Positions 23,939 to 36,560 are shown, numbered from the stretch's first letter. The stretch is 64,000 nucleotides of DNA from Dryococelus australis (GCA_029891345.1 CM057000.1:129369338-129433337); one strand, 5' to 3'. A program made the numbers and translations. The notes: a model not told the origin generated them from the sequence alone.

Positions 23939-24213
23939 GTTTATTTTACGAAACTATTTTACGTCTTTCGTGCGTACCTACTGATCTACAAAAAGAAGAT
24001 ACACTTGAACAAATATTTGTATACATTTTTACTAACTAGATGCAACCAGAGTAATTATTAAGGCTTTTTCCGTCAATTTATGAAACTATTTTACGTCCTT
24101 AGTGTGTACTGTCGTACGAAAAGAAAATACACTTGAGACAAAGTACACAAATATTTGTAAACATTTTTACTAACTTTTATTAGATGCAACCAGAGTAATT
24201 ATTAAGTGTTTTT
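23939..24213. repeat. Tandem duplication of about 130 bp
   Basis: The segments 23939-24069 and 24079-24213 match closely: each has GAAACTATTTTACGTC near the start and GATGCAACCAGAGTAATTAT near the end. Non-coding. Confidence 0.75.
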
Positions 24214-24839
24214 TTTTTTTTCTCAAAATGTGTTCTCTAAAGCAACTAGAAATGCAATACGCTTCAAGTTTGATTAAAATCACACTCTTATTAATTCAAA
24301 TTGATTATATCAATTGAGTAGGCTGTAACAAAATATATTACAGTGTTCCAAAATATGCATTCTTCTTTCATATGCAACATAGATCGTCAATCTCGATTTT
24401 CCAAATGTTTTCTTTGTTATTTCATCAGTCATTCTCAAGACAATTCCGTGCACGCGCTTTAATATTAAAAAAATTTAAAATTGCTTTGAAAGCGCAGCCA
24501 ACAGAGAAGGTGAAAATCAGCCAAACGCATCAGTGTCGCCAACAAAACCTTTCGCCGCTGCAAAAAAAAATCCTTTGTTCAAAATATGCAATTTGAAACC
24601 TCACAGACAAATAAGCATTTCTCGCAATCGTGAGCAGTAACTTAGTTTTATTTACACCAAACCTTGAACGGCGGTTCAGGAAACAAGGCCATCGAGCAGT
24701 TGGTTGTGCAGATTACCGTTTTTATTTACACGAAGCCGAGAAAAATGCTTCAAATTCACGAGTTTTTGGGCAGCTGCATACTTTTATTTATGCCACCCAG
24801 TCTCCGTGCAGAACACCAAACCTAAACTGACGGGAGAAG
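24214..24839. other. No gene recognised
   Basis: AT-rich sequence; the 74- and 66-codon frames carry no recognisable domain. Confidence 0.4.
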
Positions 24840-25225
24840 CGGTTTTCAATCCCTGGCCGGGTCCTGCTGGATTTCCGCAAGTAGGAATTGTGCGGAACGA
24901 TGTCGGTGATCAACGGGTTTTCTCGGGGACCTCCCATTGCATTCTGGGGCTGCTCCATTCTTACCTCATTTTACCCTCATCGGCTCTCAAGACCTCGCTG
25001 CTAAGAGCCGCCAAATTCTCTCAACTCAGCTGACCTGATGATGTCTCGTTGACTTTCGCAAGTAGGAATTGTGCCTGATGATGTCTGTGTCAATGGGTTT
25101 TCTCCGGGATCTACCATTGCGTTCTGGGGCTGCTCCATTCTTACCTCATTTCACCCTCATCGGCTCTCAAGACCTCGTTGCTAAGAGCCGCCAAATTCTC
25201 TAAACTCAACTGACTTGATGATGTA
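24840..25225 (+). repeat. Two SINE body copies in tandem
   Basis: Two direct copies about 175-185 bp apart, each with CAAGTAGGAATTGTG, GGGGCTGCTCCATTCTTACC and CCCTCATCGGCTCTCAAGAC. They are nearly identical to each other and related to the SINE at 4820. Their closeness suggests local duplication and not two insertions. Confidence 0.75.
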
Positions 25226-25310
25226 TCCTTGAAAAACACGTGCTGTCCAAGTGGACAGCCTTAATGAGCAACCAAATGACAGGCGGTGCAAAACTTTTAT
25301 TTTGTTCGAG

Positions 25311-25422
25311 ATGAGAGAGTGTGAGAGACAGAGAGTGTAAGAATGAGAGTGTAAGAGTGAGAGTGTGTGTGTGTGAGTGAGTGTGTGTGAGTGTGAGTGT
25401 GTGTGTGTGAGAGAGAACGAGA
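25311..25422. repeat. GA/GT-rich microsatellite
   Basis: Interrupted GAGAGTGTGAGAGA and GTGTGTGAGTGTGAGTG units just inside the intron downstream of the exon 25443-25622. The His/Ser/Leu-rich frames on the minus strand come from this repeat and are not protein. Confidence 0.9.
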
Positions 25423-25442
25423 GACGGCGAGGCGGCAAGTAC

Positions 25443-25622
25443 CCAGGTAGAGCACGGAGCGGGTGTTGAGCTGGGACAGTCGCCCAGGAGAGCGGCCGCT
25501 CACGTTGCCCAGGTTGTCGACCAGCAGCCATGCCGTCTGGCCGCTACGCCCCAGCCGCACCGAGTGTGGCCTGTCGCCCGACCTCCTCGTCACGGGCCGT
25601 GGTGTGAAGATCCTGCGAGGTC
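25443..25622 (-). CDS. eys: Exon encoding central LamG strands of an eyes shut-like protein
   Basis: The minus-strand exon runs from acceptor GTGTGCGGCAG to donor CTGG|GTACTT; 180 nt equals 2 + 177 + 1. It encodes PRRIFTPRPV, RPHSVRLGRSGQTAWLLVDN, then GNVSGRSPGRLSQLN and SVLYLG. This is the middle of a laminin G beta-sandwich: the H-x-V-x-x-x-R strand, the LLVDN strand and the SPG turn leading to the LYLGG edge strand. Phase joins it to the upstream exon through GS|G and downstream through LG|G. The same SPG-x-LYLGG layout occurs in perlecan and agrin. No stops or frameshifts are present. A CA-repeat immediately precedes the acceptor (25628-25660). Confidence 0.85.
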
Positions 25623-25659
25623 CTGCCGCACACACACACATCCACACACAGCCTCGTCA

Positions 25660-25925
25660 GGTACATCTACACAAATAAATATAATAGTAAGTACTGGACA
25701 GTACTATGCCAGTGGTGAACCAGTATTGTGAGGTTAGGTTGTCGTGAATGCCGGCAACATAACGTAAACATTGACCATGCGAGTTTCCTAAACCTACTTT
25801 TATGACAAATGTATTAAAGCGGCACATGCGAGAACTTTGGTAGTAAACACTGGGAAGCCAATATAGAAATCAGTGAAGTGAGATAATAAACTTCAAACGG
25901 GACTATTTATTTTGCCTGTAACCCG
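25660..25925. other. Short intronic stretch, nothing recognised
   Basis: Unique-looking sequence between an exon and the next Helitron-like element. Confidence 0.35.
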
Positions 25926-26619
25926 TCTGTGATTTTTGAATTTTCCACTTTAAATTATTTTTTCATATCGGATAATTAATTACTAAGCCATATATAATGT
26001 TAATTTTTTTCATGTCTGCCTGTCTGTCTGTCCGACTGGATTTAACTCAAAACCCACTGAACGTATTGGTATGAAATTTACAAAATCTATATATAATAAC
26101 CCCAGGACTAACTTAGTCTTTGTTTCATCGAGATATCTCGAGCGGTTCCGAAAATATGATGGTGATGAGGGATGCACATAGGTACTGGATTAAAATTTTA
26201 CTCCATAAAAAAAGCACAGTTAAAAAAAATTCCGTCATTTCTCCTTTCTTTTTGTCCATGGGATGTCCTTTCCTTCCCAAGATCCGTAGTGGCCCAGTGG
26301 CTAGAGCCAAGTGGGGCAGTAGTGGCTTAATGGATAGAATTATATCAAGTGGGGCCGCAGTGGGTCAGTGGCTAGGCATATAGGTACTTCATTAACACCA
26401 TAAAACATGTGAGAAGCGACGGCAGGATGTAATTTAATAACTCCATTAAACCTGAAAGAAACAATATTACTATTTAAAAAATAAACCTTAGTGGAATGAT
26501 GGTGGGCTTTATTTTACTAACTTCATAAAATACAAGCGAAGCAAAATTTCTATTTCAAAAATAAGAAAAAATGTCCTAAATTTGATGCGAACTAAGTTTC
26601 ACGGGCCAGCTAGTATAGA
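25926..26619 (+). mobile_element. Non-autonomous Helitron-like element with 3 tRNA-like heads
   Basis: Begins TCTGTGATTTTTGAATTTTC and ends ...GGGCCAGCTAGT, a Helitron-type CTAGT end with insertion next to AT. It has a CTGTCTGTCTGTC tract at about 26020-26032. The reverse complement of 36561-37674 is collinear with it. Internally, at about 26285-26380, three imperfect units of GGCCCAGTGGCTAGAGCC type resemble the D-arm region of a tRNA; the sister copy has 14. No Rep/helicase frame. Confidence 0.65.
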
Positions 26620-26702
26620 TTAAAGATGAGGTAGACCGATCTCGCTGGCTGCGCACAACCAGTCTCCGTGTCCCGACATTGAAATGCTTCTCTCCGCCAA
26701 CA
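26612..26702 (-). repeat. Single-copy source sequence of the 32-bp minisatellite unit
   Basis: The minus strand reads GTTGGCGGAGAGAAGC, then GGTTGTGCGCAGCCAGCGAG and ATCGGTCTACCTCATC, matching 21625-21715 at the start of the minisatellite. Confidence 0.7.
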
Positions 26703-26710
26703 CGGCTAAA

Positions 26711-27132
26711 GGCTGTTCACGATAAAGTGAGCACTTTATAAACGAACCTTAGAAAAAAGTCACTCCCACTGCATACATATATTTTAACGGGCGCACTGAG
26801 TAACATTCACCCAGTAAAGTTGGTAACGATGGAAGGAAAGTAGTTCCATATCTTAACGTCGAATAAAAAGTGTTAGTTAAACATTTATGATAACTTAAAA
26901 TTATTTCTTTCGCTTTCTGTTTTTTTTTTTATGCAACGAAGTGTAAAAAATGAGCAGATTTGTAAAGTATTTACTTTCTTAATAATTTCACAGTTTCACT
27001 TGACCGACGCACGAATAAAGTGATGAGGCCCATGACGATGTTAATTTTACATAAGATGGAAGAATACACAACGTGTATACAAGTAGATCTTAAGGAGGGT
27101 TTTCAAAAGTGCTCATTTCAACGTGAAGAACC
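26711..27132 (+). mobile_element. MITE family A, copy 4
   Basis: Begins GGCTGTTCACGATAAAGTGA and ends TCATTTCAACGTGAAGAACC. Full length at about 422 bp and the least disrupted copy, so a useful reference for the family. Confidence 0.82.
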
Positions 27133-27444
27133 TATACAAAAAACGGCGTGGATTGGAATTGAGGTTAGAACACTGTTAAGTAAACAAGCGCCTTGAGATG
27201 CTTGTACACTTCTTCTAACCAATTTGGAATGCAGTTAGAGTGAATTCAAATTGGGATAATTTATTCACATAAAAGTGCTTGTCTTTTGAAAATTAAGATA
27301 CGAACAAACACTGTTGACCATGTGACTTTGAACAGTTGTGTTCCTTTGGAGTAGGTCGATGTTAGGTACATGCGCAGAATACAAATAGCGGGTCTACCTC
27401 ATCTGCAGTCTACGGTCAAGAATCCTCCCTCACCGCAACGTATA
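27133..27444. other. No gene; contains a dispersed repeat
   Basis: 27341-27412 is an inverted copy of 21340-21400. Confidence 0.45.
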
Positions 27445-27871
27445 GGCCATTCGTGGTTACTTCACAATTCTCTTAAAGTCCTGCTAAAGTTAATACTTCC
27501 AGGATATTCTTCCGCCTCATGCAGACTAAGCTTAACCGAGTCTATAAAATGACACCAAACGGACAGCGCACCGCATTCGTGCGCACTCAGTGTAATAACA
27601 TTTTGAATCAGAACTATTTCTTACTAGCCATTACCAACACAATTATTTTCTCCCTACTTTTTTTTCACATTAATTAGAAATTAAATAACATAATTTATAG
27701 ATAAAGTAAAAGTGGATGTTAAATTTATCGAAATATAAGGTACTTTTACCTTAACACAACTCTAAAATACTTCTGATAGATGGCACATTTATGAACCAAC
27801 TAAACACGTCGTCCACGGGGAAATTTTTCAAAGGTTTGATTCAAAAAGTGTGAAGAAACCGCAAATAGACT
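27445..27871 (+). mobile_element. MITE family C, copy 2
   Basis: Begins GGCCATTCGTGGTTACTTC and ends GAAGAAACCGCAAATAGACT with TATA on both sides. Collinear with copy 1 at 12767. Confidence 0.8.
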
Positions 27872-29137
27872 ATACAGAGAAGGATAAATCATGTTTTTCT
27901 TTTTGCTTCATGCGAAGGCGTTTTTTTGCGCCGTCACCTCCCAACCACTACTCATTACAAATCGTTATTTTTATAACTCTATCTCTCACTCTTACAATGT
28001 ACATTTATGAAACTTTAGAAGTGCATGCATACAAAGCTGAATTTTTGAAGTAATTCAAAACAACACATAGTTTTTAAATAACTGCATTTTCCCGAACGCA
28101 AGCTGTATAACTTTCTTTGAAGTTAACGTCAATCGAAACTGGTAGTATATTTAAAAGTTATTAGTTATTTTCAAGCGGATATAAACAAATTACCGAGGTG
28201 TTAATGTTAACTATTCTGAAATTTATATTTACTGTTTGCTTTCGTACTCATGCCCACTGTGTTCTTTCTACAAGAGAGTAGTTCGTATTTTGTTTCGCTA
28301 ATTCTGTTGCGCTTATTTATCTATTTATCATAACACCTGAAATAAAATTGAAGTAGCCAAAAGAAATTAACAGAGGGACGACATGCTGCACATCTTTGGG
28401 ATATAACATATGTTTCAATGCGGTAACAACAAAAGTATTAAAGAAATTAAATTCCAGGATAGCCAATGTTACGACCGCGGGCATATCTACAGTAATAAAA
28501 AAAAAATCCGCGAATAAATAAGTTGCATTTGTGCTCCTGCTACAAGATATGGCCACACAAGACGGAAAAGAAATTACTCCTAATTGCGGCGGATGGGACA
28601 TGAGTAATTAAAATACCAGCCGTGCCCTGGATAAACAAAGACGAATAACGATCTGGGCAGAGGAGAGAAATGAAAGGCCTCCCACGAAGGAAAAAATAAG
28701 TAGAACTGCCCGAGAGGAAAGCGAGCGATATTGTTGACGACGGACAGTAAAGATGGAGTCGCAACCTGCAAGTAGCGTACGTACGAACAACAGTTGAACA
28801 CTACATATTTTAATGCACCCGTTCACGTTCACACTTAGCGTGCGTACGTACGTAGAAAAAAAAAGTGCGAGAGTCGCTCAACTTTCAAACGTACGTGCGG
28901 CTGAGCTCTCAACCAATCAGGATGTCCGATTTAAAAATAAATATATCATTCTAACTAAAACTATTAAGATAGCAACACGAATACACAAAATTCGGTATTA
29001 TTACGTTAATAATTGTAAATCGTACAATGTTTTGCAAAAAGCCTACAAAAACCAAGCGCAAAATAATAATCTCGCATCGCAAAGTTCTGTTCTGATTTGA
29101 ATGTCTGCCGACATAAAACGTGAGTACGTACGCTATA
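27872..29137. other. No gene recognised
   Basis: Frames up to 95 codons carry no known domain. GCGTACGTACG occurs near 28777 and, as GCGTGCGTACGTACG, near 28840, with an inverted TACGTACGC near 29125; these may be ends of an unidentified element. Confidence 0.4.
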
Positions 29138-29373
29138 GGCTGTTCACGGTAAAGTGAGCACTTTTGAAGTTCTAGTTACTTTTTCCTTTCAGCCATTTTT
29201 TTAAATTATTTAACCACCTTTTTAAAATGAATATTCCTATATAAGTAATACACGCAGTATGTATACTTCTCCGCACACGGAAGTTAAAATCTAAGGCTAA
29301 AATAAAATCTATTTACTGATTATTATTCCCAACGAGAAGGCTTTCAAAAGTGCTCACTTTACCTTGAATAGCC
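29138..29373 (+). mobile_element. MITE family B, intact copy
   Basis: Starts GGCTGTTCACGGTAAAGTGA and ends TCACTTTACCTTGAATAGCC; 236 bp. It shares the ends of family A but has a different, shorter interior (GTTCTAGTTACTTTTTCCTT). It is the intact reference for the copy split by the Polinton. Confidence 0.85.
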
Positions 29374-29963
29374 TAACGATGAAATCCGAATCCGCCTTAA
29401 CAAGTTTAGATGAAACGTTAACAAATTGCTGTACCCGGCAATGTAAGTTCTTAAGACCCGAAGAGTTTTTAATTTATGGGAGATGCCTGCTAGTTTTAGC
29501 GTAAGTCACGAAGCAGGCCGCCTAGGCGTGGCGTGGAAGGATACTGAAAATAACATAATCAATTTTATTACCGAGGACGTCATTTGTGACCCGCCATTCA
29601 CCGTATCTCAAACAATCTAGCATTTCTATATGCAGAGAGTCGCGCGACCTAAAACTGAATCGACGATTCTAATCGAAACGATGGCTCGTTGCGCCGATTG
29701 AGTTTCCGAGACTATCGCTGGGCGCAATAGTGTTGAGGCGTCCTCTACGAAGTAAGTACTTGCCGCTTTAGTTTATTCTTTGCCACACCAGCGCCGCGAT
29801 GTTTCGTACTTTCGCCACTTCGATTCTTGGCGCTCGTGACGACCCTCCAACTACGCTCTCGATTCCCTCCTTTCCTCCTTGCTTCTCGCTAACCTTCCCC
29901 CCCCCCCCCCCCATCACCCTCTCTAGCTTTCAACAAGGGCTTAGAGCCTTGATTCGGGTATTG
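29374..29963. other. No gene recognised; C homopolymer
   Basis: A C run at about 29898-29913 lies within a proline-rich low-complexity frame. Nothing else. Confidence 0.4.
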
Positions 29964-29971
29964 CGTAGTAC

Positions 29972-30929
29972 TAGGGTTGGGCTGTATCGTTCATTCGTTA
30001 CATTCGAGTACCCGTTACTGCTCGTTACTTCACAACTAAAGACGCGTTACTTTGTACTCGTTACTTAGTTAACTGTAACATTTTACCGAGCGTACGGAAA
30101 AAGTTGCGTGTTCCGAACAGAGGAACAGTTACTCCAGTTCCTTACTCGTTACTAAAAGATTCGTACTCTTAGCGCACACTTTCACAACAATAAAAATACG
30201 TATGCTTAACAAACTCGACTTAGCCCGTGATTTTTGCTTAATATTATAAATCGTAGATGTGTTATTGTAGTATTTTCTTTTATTGCAGCATAAGTTGATC
30301 TCACATAGTAGGGAGGTTAGTTAATTATATAGTGCGTGGATTGATTATGTATCCATTTATTGGTCAAAAAACAACAAAATATAAAATAATATTTATAGGA
30401 TTCTCATAATCTATTCTCTTTATTTGCACATCATTTGTTATTGAAGTACAACTTCATAAACAACTCTATTATAACTTTAATTTTGTGAGAAAGTGAAAAT
30501 TTTACGTTTTTTACCTTCCATCATAACTTGTGTAACACTTTTAAAGTTACTTCTCATCCCAGAGGTTAGGTGCATAACAGGTTCGTACTGATAAATAGAT
30601 ATTCAGAGTACGTATAAATACAAATTAAAATATTTCCCACATCAATACTTTCGTGACGCATGTAACTAGGTATTTGAAAACCCTAGAACAAGACGTAACT
30701 GCTGTTTCCACCATTCATCATCCCTCTCCCGGTCCAACAAGCGAAATTGTATATCTAGCTGGCTGGAGGAGAGTGACTCGTTAACTCGTTACTTTCCTAC
30801 TGAGCCTGCGCAGTAACGACCCGAGACGGCTTCGTGGATAGGTACTAGAGTAACAAGTATTTCCAAGAATCGGTACTCGTTACTTCGAATCTATCACAGT
30901 AACGAATAGTTATTATTAGCCCATCCCTA
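29972..30929. mobile_element. Non-autonomous hAT-type element
   Basis: 958 bp with inverted ends TAGGGTTGGGC and GCCCATCCCTA and further imperfect inverted homology (CGTTCATTCGTTAC against GTAACGAATAG). Flanked by 8 bp CGTAGTAC (29964-29971) and TGTAGTAC (30930-30937), 7 of 8 identical. The 8-bp duplication and the TAGGG ends fit the hAT superfamily. The interior holds many short GTAC/CGTTACT motifs and no coding frame. Confidence 0.82.
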
Positions 30930-30937
30930 TGTAGTAC

Positions 30938-33592
30938 ACAAGTGCTACTGTAGCCGCTGTCGGAGACCGTTCGGGCCTCGGCGTCGGGGATGCGACGTCA
31001 TTTTGCATTTGTGTCGTCTAGAATGTTCGCGAGTTTTCATGGTTTCGTATTTTCTATAACGTGTTTCGATTAACTGATTGCCTGATCGACTGATATGCTG
31101 TTCGTTTCAAATCGTTGATTTTGGCAGTGGGCGTATTTGCTGTTGGCCAGCAAAAAAAAAAAAAAAAAGTAATTATTTTCGGGTGGTCACTTCTTGTCAG
31201 AGCCTCGCCTGTGCGTCTAGCATCCTCCAGATCGTCGTTATGATATTGCGATAGCTGGCCGTCTTGCGGCATTCAACATTAGGATGATACCTCGTTGAGC
31301 CGACTTTGCCGCTGTGAACACGTGTTACTTCGTTGAGCCTACATCAGTTGCTGAGAACGACATAAAAAGTAATATTGTTTGTAATTTTATTTGAATATGG
31401 TAATGTACTTAATGTAATTATGCCGGGTGAGAGACTTGTGTATCCGTAGTGAGTAGGGGCCGTAGCTCGTGTTGGTCCTTAGAGAATTTGTTTCATGGTA
31501 GTTTTGCAGTAGAGAGTTTACTATGGTTAAATATTTTTAGGGTTTGTCAGCAATTGTCAGAGTTTTAGTGATTTTTTTTTAATGAGTGTTTAACCTTTGA
31601 AGTTTTGTAATTGGCTCCTGTAGTTTTTAACCCCATTTGCCATGAGACAAGTAGTTAATGCATCCTGCGACCTCGGCTCACTGCTAGAAAATTAAGAATA
31701 TTTCTAATTTTTCATTTTTGTATATTTACATTTCTGTATAGGGCTTTGTTAGACCTGAACGCGCCTTTTAATATTGTAATTATTTTCAGGCACCCCTAGA
31801 TAACTTGTTGAGCTTCGGCTTTTCAATTTAAGTTTTTATTGTGTTGGGCTGTTAGGGCGGTCTAGTAGGGCTGCACGCCACTGCCTTTCAGTTTTTAAAT
31901 ACTGTTTTTTTCGAAGTTAACTAGTATTTTTATTTGCCATGTATGCATTTTCATGTGAATTTTAATCAATTTTGTAGTTTTGCAGTGTTTAATGCGTAGG
32001 GGCTTTAAGTTTGTAGTGATGTTTTGTCGCGCCCCTAGATATTTAGTATATTGCATTTTGGCTCACTTCTTGAGTTTAGTTTATGTGGTTTCATTGCATT
32101 ATTAGCGTCGTAGCCCACGAGCTGAAAATATAAGTGCCGTTCAGCTGTTTGACGCAGGGCGAGAGCCAGCGGCGTGCTCCGAGAGCGCGCGTCATTCTAT
32201 TGAAAGAGAACTGCCGGGTTCACTCAAAATCTTTGAACCTGTGTAATTTAAAACTGTTTTCAATAGCCTTTTGAAGGTACCTTGTTAAAGCCAGTTTTTT
32301 GTTCACTATTATTGATTATGATCAGTGTTTGCGAACCCTTGCTAAGGCCCGGTGTGGCACTTTTAAACTAGCAATCTGTTCGGACGTGAACGCGCCTTAG
32401 TTCAATTTTGTGGGATTGCGCTCTACTGAAGTTGATTTTTTCCTGTCAAATGGACATTTGTGGTACTAAACAAGTGTATCTAGTCAATATTGTAAGCTTT
32501 ACGATTAATTGTCAGAATCTTTACTTGTACGTGAGAATTCATTTTAATAATTCTATTTAAGTATCCTCCTGTCGAGGTGTCTTTTGAATGTTTTTAATAA
32601 ACTGGTTTTTTTACATGAAAGTTAATTGAGCACCGTTGTTAGTTATTAGTTTTAAGATCCTGTCAACTTGTTAGTTTGTAGTACTTGTTTACCAACGGCA
32701 CCTGCGGTGCAAAATCAATTAGGATTGCCAATTTTTTTTAGATTTTCCGTAAGGGACACTTCCCACAACTCAACATACGTCTGATGCCAATGAGATGGTA
32801 AAAAAAAAAAAAAAAAAATAAAAAATAAAAACTATTTTCAATGTGGAAAAATCAGTACAGTAGCACACATCAATCAAACTTTTTTCTGAAAAAATATATA
32901 GGCCTATAGAAAATTTATGTTTTGCCACTTTTGTGACTTCAAATAATACTTCTTTTTCTCTCCATTTCGTATTATTACAAAACATTCTGCCACTGAGTTG
33001 TAGTAGCAGCGTAAACATAACTGTAATTGCGTAAGTGGTAAACTACTGACAGTGTTTATTAACATTCAGTTTTTTTTTTTTTTTAAGAATTCTGAGATAC
33101 GGGATATATGATGTTCCGTCCTATGTCCGTACGAGATAATCCTTTCAGCCTCAGGATACAAGAAATTCTGTACAAATACGTGAAAGTTGGCAACCCTACA
33201 TTCACGATATCACTTAATAAACTGCTAACTGTAGACTATCGGCTGACTGCACTGAGCACCAGTGGCCAGGCCGTGCAATTCACGCCAAATCGTTTGAATT
33301 ATCGTCAAATCAGTTTAATTAAATCACTGAAATAATAATTTTGATCACGACAGTGAAACAACTATCACTTTTCCAATATTCTGGATCTCCGGCTACGTCG
33401 CATGGATTTTTAGAAGAAAAATACTGACGCTACAAAAACTGAAAGGAATTCCTCATTACATCTTTCAAATTGACACAATAAGAATGCGGCAAATTGCGAC
33501 TTCCGTGAGTGGAAATTCAACACGCAAAACTTCCAAATAATTTTTATAATTTTATTAGACTTCTAAAAATCATTCGACACCACTAATCATTG
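30938..33592. other. Long stretch without a recognised gene
   Basis: Plus strand is T/G-biased between 31400 and 32700 and repeats the motif GCCCCTAGATA (about 31790 and 32031) and AACGCGCCTT (about 31758 and 32389). An AATAAA signal lies at about 32597. It might be a decayed LTR or untranslated transcript, but no ends or frames support this. A and T runs lie near 31150, 32800 and 33071. Confidence 0.35.
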
Positions 33593-33720
33593 GGGCCGCG
33601 GAGGTTTAGTGGACAGACTACTCGCCTCCCACCTAGGCGAAACAGGTTCAATTCCCAGTGGAGTTACTCCTCGATTTTCGCTCGGGGTAATCTTACCGGA
33701 CGATGCCGTTGGTCGGCGGG
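33593..33720 (+). repeat. tRNA-derived SINE head with A and B boxes
   Basis: GGGCCGCGGAGGTTTAGTGG gives an A-box-like start, followed by CTCGCCTCCCACCTAGGCG and the B-box GGTTCAATTCCC, then the family body CCGGACGATGCCGTTGGTCG. It breaks off directly into repeat E. Confidence 0.8.
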
Positions 33721-34062
33721 AGGAGGATGTACTGAAACATTTTCTGTGAAATAGTTGTTTGCGCGAATGCGCATATCTCTGTATGTACGGTAAATGTTCA
33801 GCAAATACGGACTTTTGCCAGAAAAGATAAAAACAATTATCTATGCCCCTATTTTTTTTTTTTACTTTTGTCATATGAAGTGAATTCTTGGAGAAAATAA
33901 ATCGTGAAAATGGCCAATTATCACATTTTTAGTGCTTGCCTATGCAGTTTCCTTAAGCAGCAAGAAAAAAGTATAAACGTACAGCGTAGTTTAATCTGTG
34001 GGCTTTCATGGCTTGTAATAATAAAGTCCCACTGTTACAGATAAAATTTACACAGTACAGCG
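33721..34062 (+). repeat. Dispersed repeat E, copy 2
   Basis: Collinear with 17142-17520. Here its 5' edge joins a SINE body (GGCGGGAGGAGGATGTACTG), suggesting insertion into or fusion with the SINE. Confidence 0.7.
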
Positions 34063-36328
34063 TGAGACGCCTCACACACTTTGGATGCTGTTCTACAATA
34101 TTTACGCCTGCATTAGAAAAATTTACCGTGACCTACATAGAAAAAAATTTATTATCTACCTGCCCGGAAAAGTTGGAAGAGACGTGGCATTGACCACACA
34201 CCTGCAGATTCTTGGTACCTGGTCAATAGCAGCCCTGTTGGACAGCTGCATTCAACACCCTTCACCGCTGGCAGGGGGCCGATCTTGGGACTGACATAGT
34301 GCAGAGGTTCAGCAACATCGACTTACCATGCGCTTGGCTTGACCTTGACTGTGGGGCGGAAACCTGCTGGGAGCCGTACGCCCTCATCGTGTGGCTGCCT
34401 GGTGAACATACTCCAGTGATGTCACCCTCTACCCGGCCAGTAAGCTTGCTACCTGGCTGTCGGCAAGGATGGCGCGCTTCGTGACGACACATCCGGCCCC
34501 ACATCTGAGCAGCGGAAGCTTGATTACATGGAAGCGCATGTGCTACCCATATTTGGACATGTTTTTGATCCCGACTTTTGATTGGGCATTTTCATTGACA
34601 CCCCTCTAGAGGGAAATGAGTGTCCTCTAGAGACACTGTTCACTTGTTGCCATAAATGGCGATCTGTTTTCCTATTGGCCAACTGGATATTAATACCCCT
34701 CCCAGGGGTATTGCTGATTATGTTGTTTAATAGCTGATGCGATCTCTGGATTGGGGTCGATTGCCACCGCCCCAGAGAATGCAAGCAGCAAGTCAAGTAA
34801 TGGTTTCCCAAAATAAAACTTATGGCTGCAAAGCTCTTATGGCGAAAATAAGGCAGGCACACTTGGCGTCCTGATGTAGGAGTTAGGCACTATGTTGGCG
34901 ATCAAAGATTTAAAGTAACTTTTGAGAATGCTTTAATCTTAAAGAAAGTAAAAAACTGGAATATTGTAAAGCAAATTTTAAAATAATTTAAAAGAAATGA
35001 AAAAAATCGTATTTAAACTGTTTTTGATTGAAAACTGTTTTCCCAAAGGTAAATTTTTGAAAATGGTTCACTGTAACCTATTGTCACTTCTGTTGGCCTC
35101 TTGTGGTTCAACTAACCAATATTGTTTGACAGTTTCTCTTGAAAATTAATAATTTTGCCAGATCTTGGAAGTTAAAATCATTTATGTATGATTTGTTGTC
35201 TTTTTCTTTTTTTATTAATCAATATAGCCAGAGGAAATTAAAGCAATTAATTCAGCGAAGTAAGTTTTGCCCTTAATATTAAAATCGGCCTGTAAGTTGT
35301 AAGCATTTTGTAATTTCTGAAAAGGCGGCCTTGAATTTAGTTAAATAGCCAGACAAAACACAACTATTTATATTTGGTATTACAGGAGTGGTATTTTTCT
35401 ACACATATATTTTTGGCCGAACTTAGGTGGTAACCGCTGTATAAATACAGATTATTCACAAAGTAAAAGGGAACATATATAAAATATTGTAAATATTTCA
35501 TGCATTTTAGCACTGTTGTGTACCTGCAGAATTGCCTGGGGTGGGCACCTCTTTACTGTATTCTGCTTCTATAATCATCTCGGTGGCTTATAGGCCTAAA
35601 TTGTGACAAAAGTAAAAATAATGGTAATAGAATTTTGTAATACCTGAAATTTTCCAATTGTACTTTTTTTTGGGAAAATATTTTTATATACCATTTTATT
35701 TAAGTTATACATATTGTGGTGCAAAGATATAAAGATAATCAAAGTAAACAAATATATTTACAATGTGCTGTAAACAAAAATTAAAAAAATAAAATAAAAT
35801 TAATGAACCAATACAATTACTGGTGGTTTTTTCTTTCTGAAATATCTCTCTAATGTCTTGTGTTTTATGAACTCTATTTCTTGTCAAACGAGGGTTTTGA
35901 TATTAATTGGGTTTCTTGCTCTTCGGACATTTTATGTCCATCTTGCCACATCCTTGGGGGCAAGGGCGTAGCAAGCGTCACGACGGAAACACTGTACGCC
36001 TTGAGCGTAGGAGCGATGAGGCACACGACGTACGTGTTAGTGTCGCCCATATCGCTCCCACGCTTCTTGACCTTGGACACTCTTAAGAGCTGCCCAAATC
36101 TCTTCACCCACTCGTCAATCACGGAAGGTAGCTTGAAATCCTGCTGAGCCATTCATTCCCGAAAACGTCCCGGCAAACTTTTCTAAAGATGGTGGCTGTC
36201 GATGTGCATCTGTAAGTTACAATCGTGGGCGTCTGAGTGAGAGCACTCGTAAGCAGTTGCAGTGATCACAAATGCAGTAAACGAAGGACAAGGTAGTTGT
36301 GTAAGCGAACTTGCAGTAGAAGCTAAAG
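34063..36328. other. No gene recognised; partial repeat E at 35976
   Basis: GC-richer sequence at 34190-34870, AT-rich from 34900 to 35960. The 45-bp 3' part of repeat E recurs at 35976-36020. A minus-strand 92-codon frame over it has no recognisable domain. Confidence 0.4.
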
Positions 36329-36560
36329 GTTGTTCACTATAAAGTGAGCAATTTTTGAAACTAAGCAACCTTTGAAAAACGTCGCTGTTCCTGCCTGCGT
36401 GTATTTTAACGAGCATGCCACACCTGCTGGTTTTCACCCTCTAAAGTTGGTAACAACGGAGATACAGTCGTTCCATGTCTTAACGCTGAACTAAAAGTGC
36501 TAGGAAAATATTTGAGAATACTGAAATTATTTGCTTTACTTTCTGTATTTTATTGCATAT

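Noticed and set aside
25297-25647. 116-codon His/Ser/Leu-rich minus-strand frame
   Set aside because: Beyond the exon donor at 25442 it simply translates a GA/GT microsatellite.
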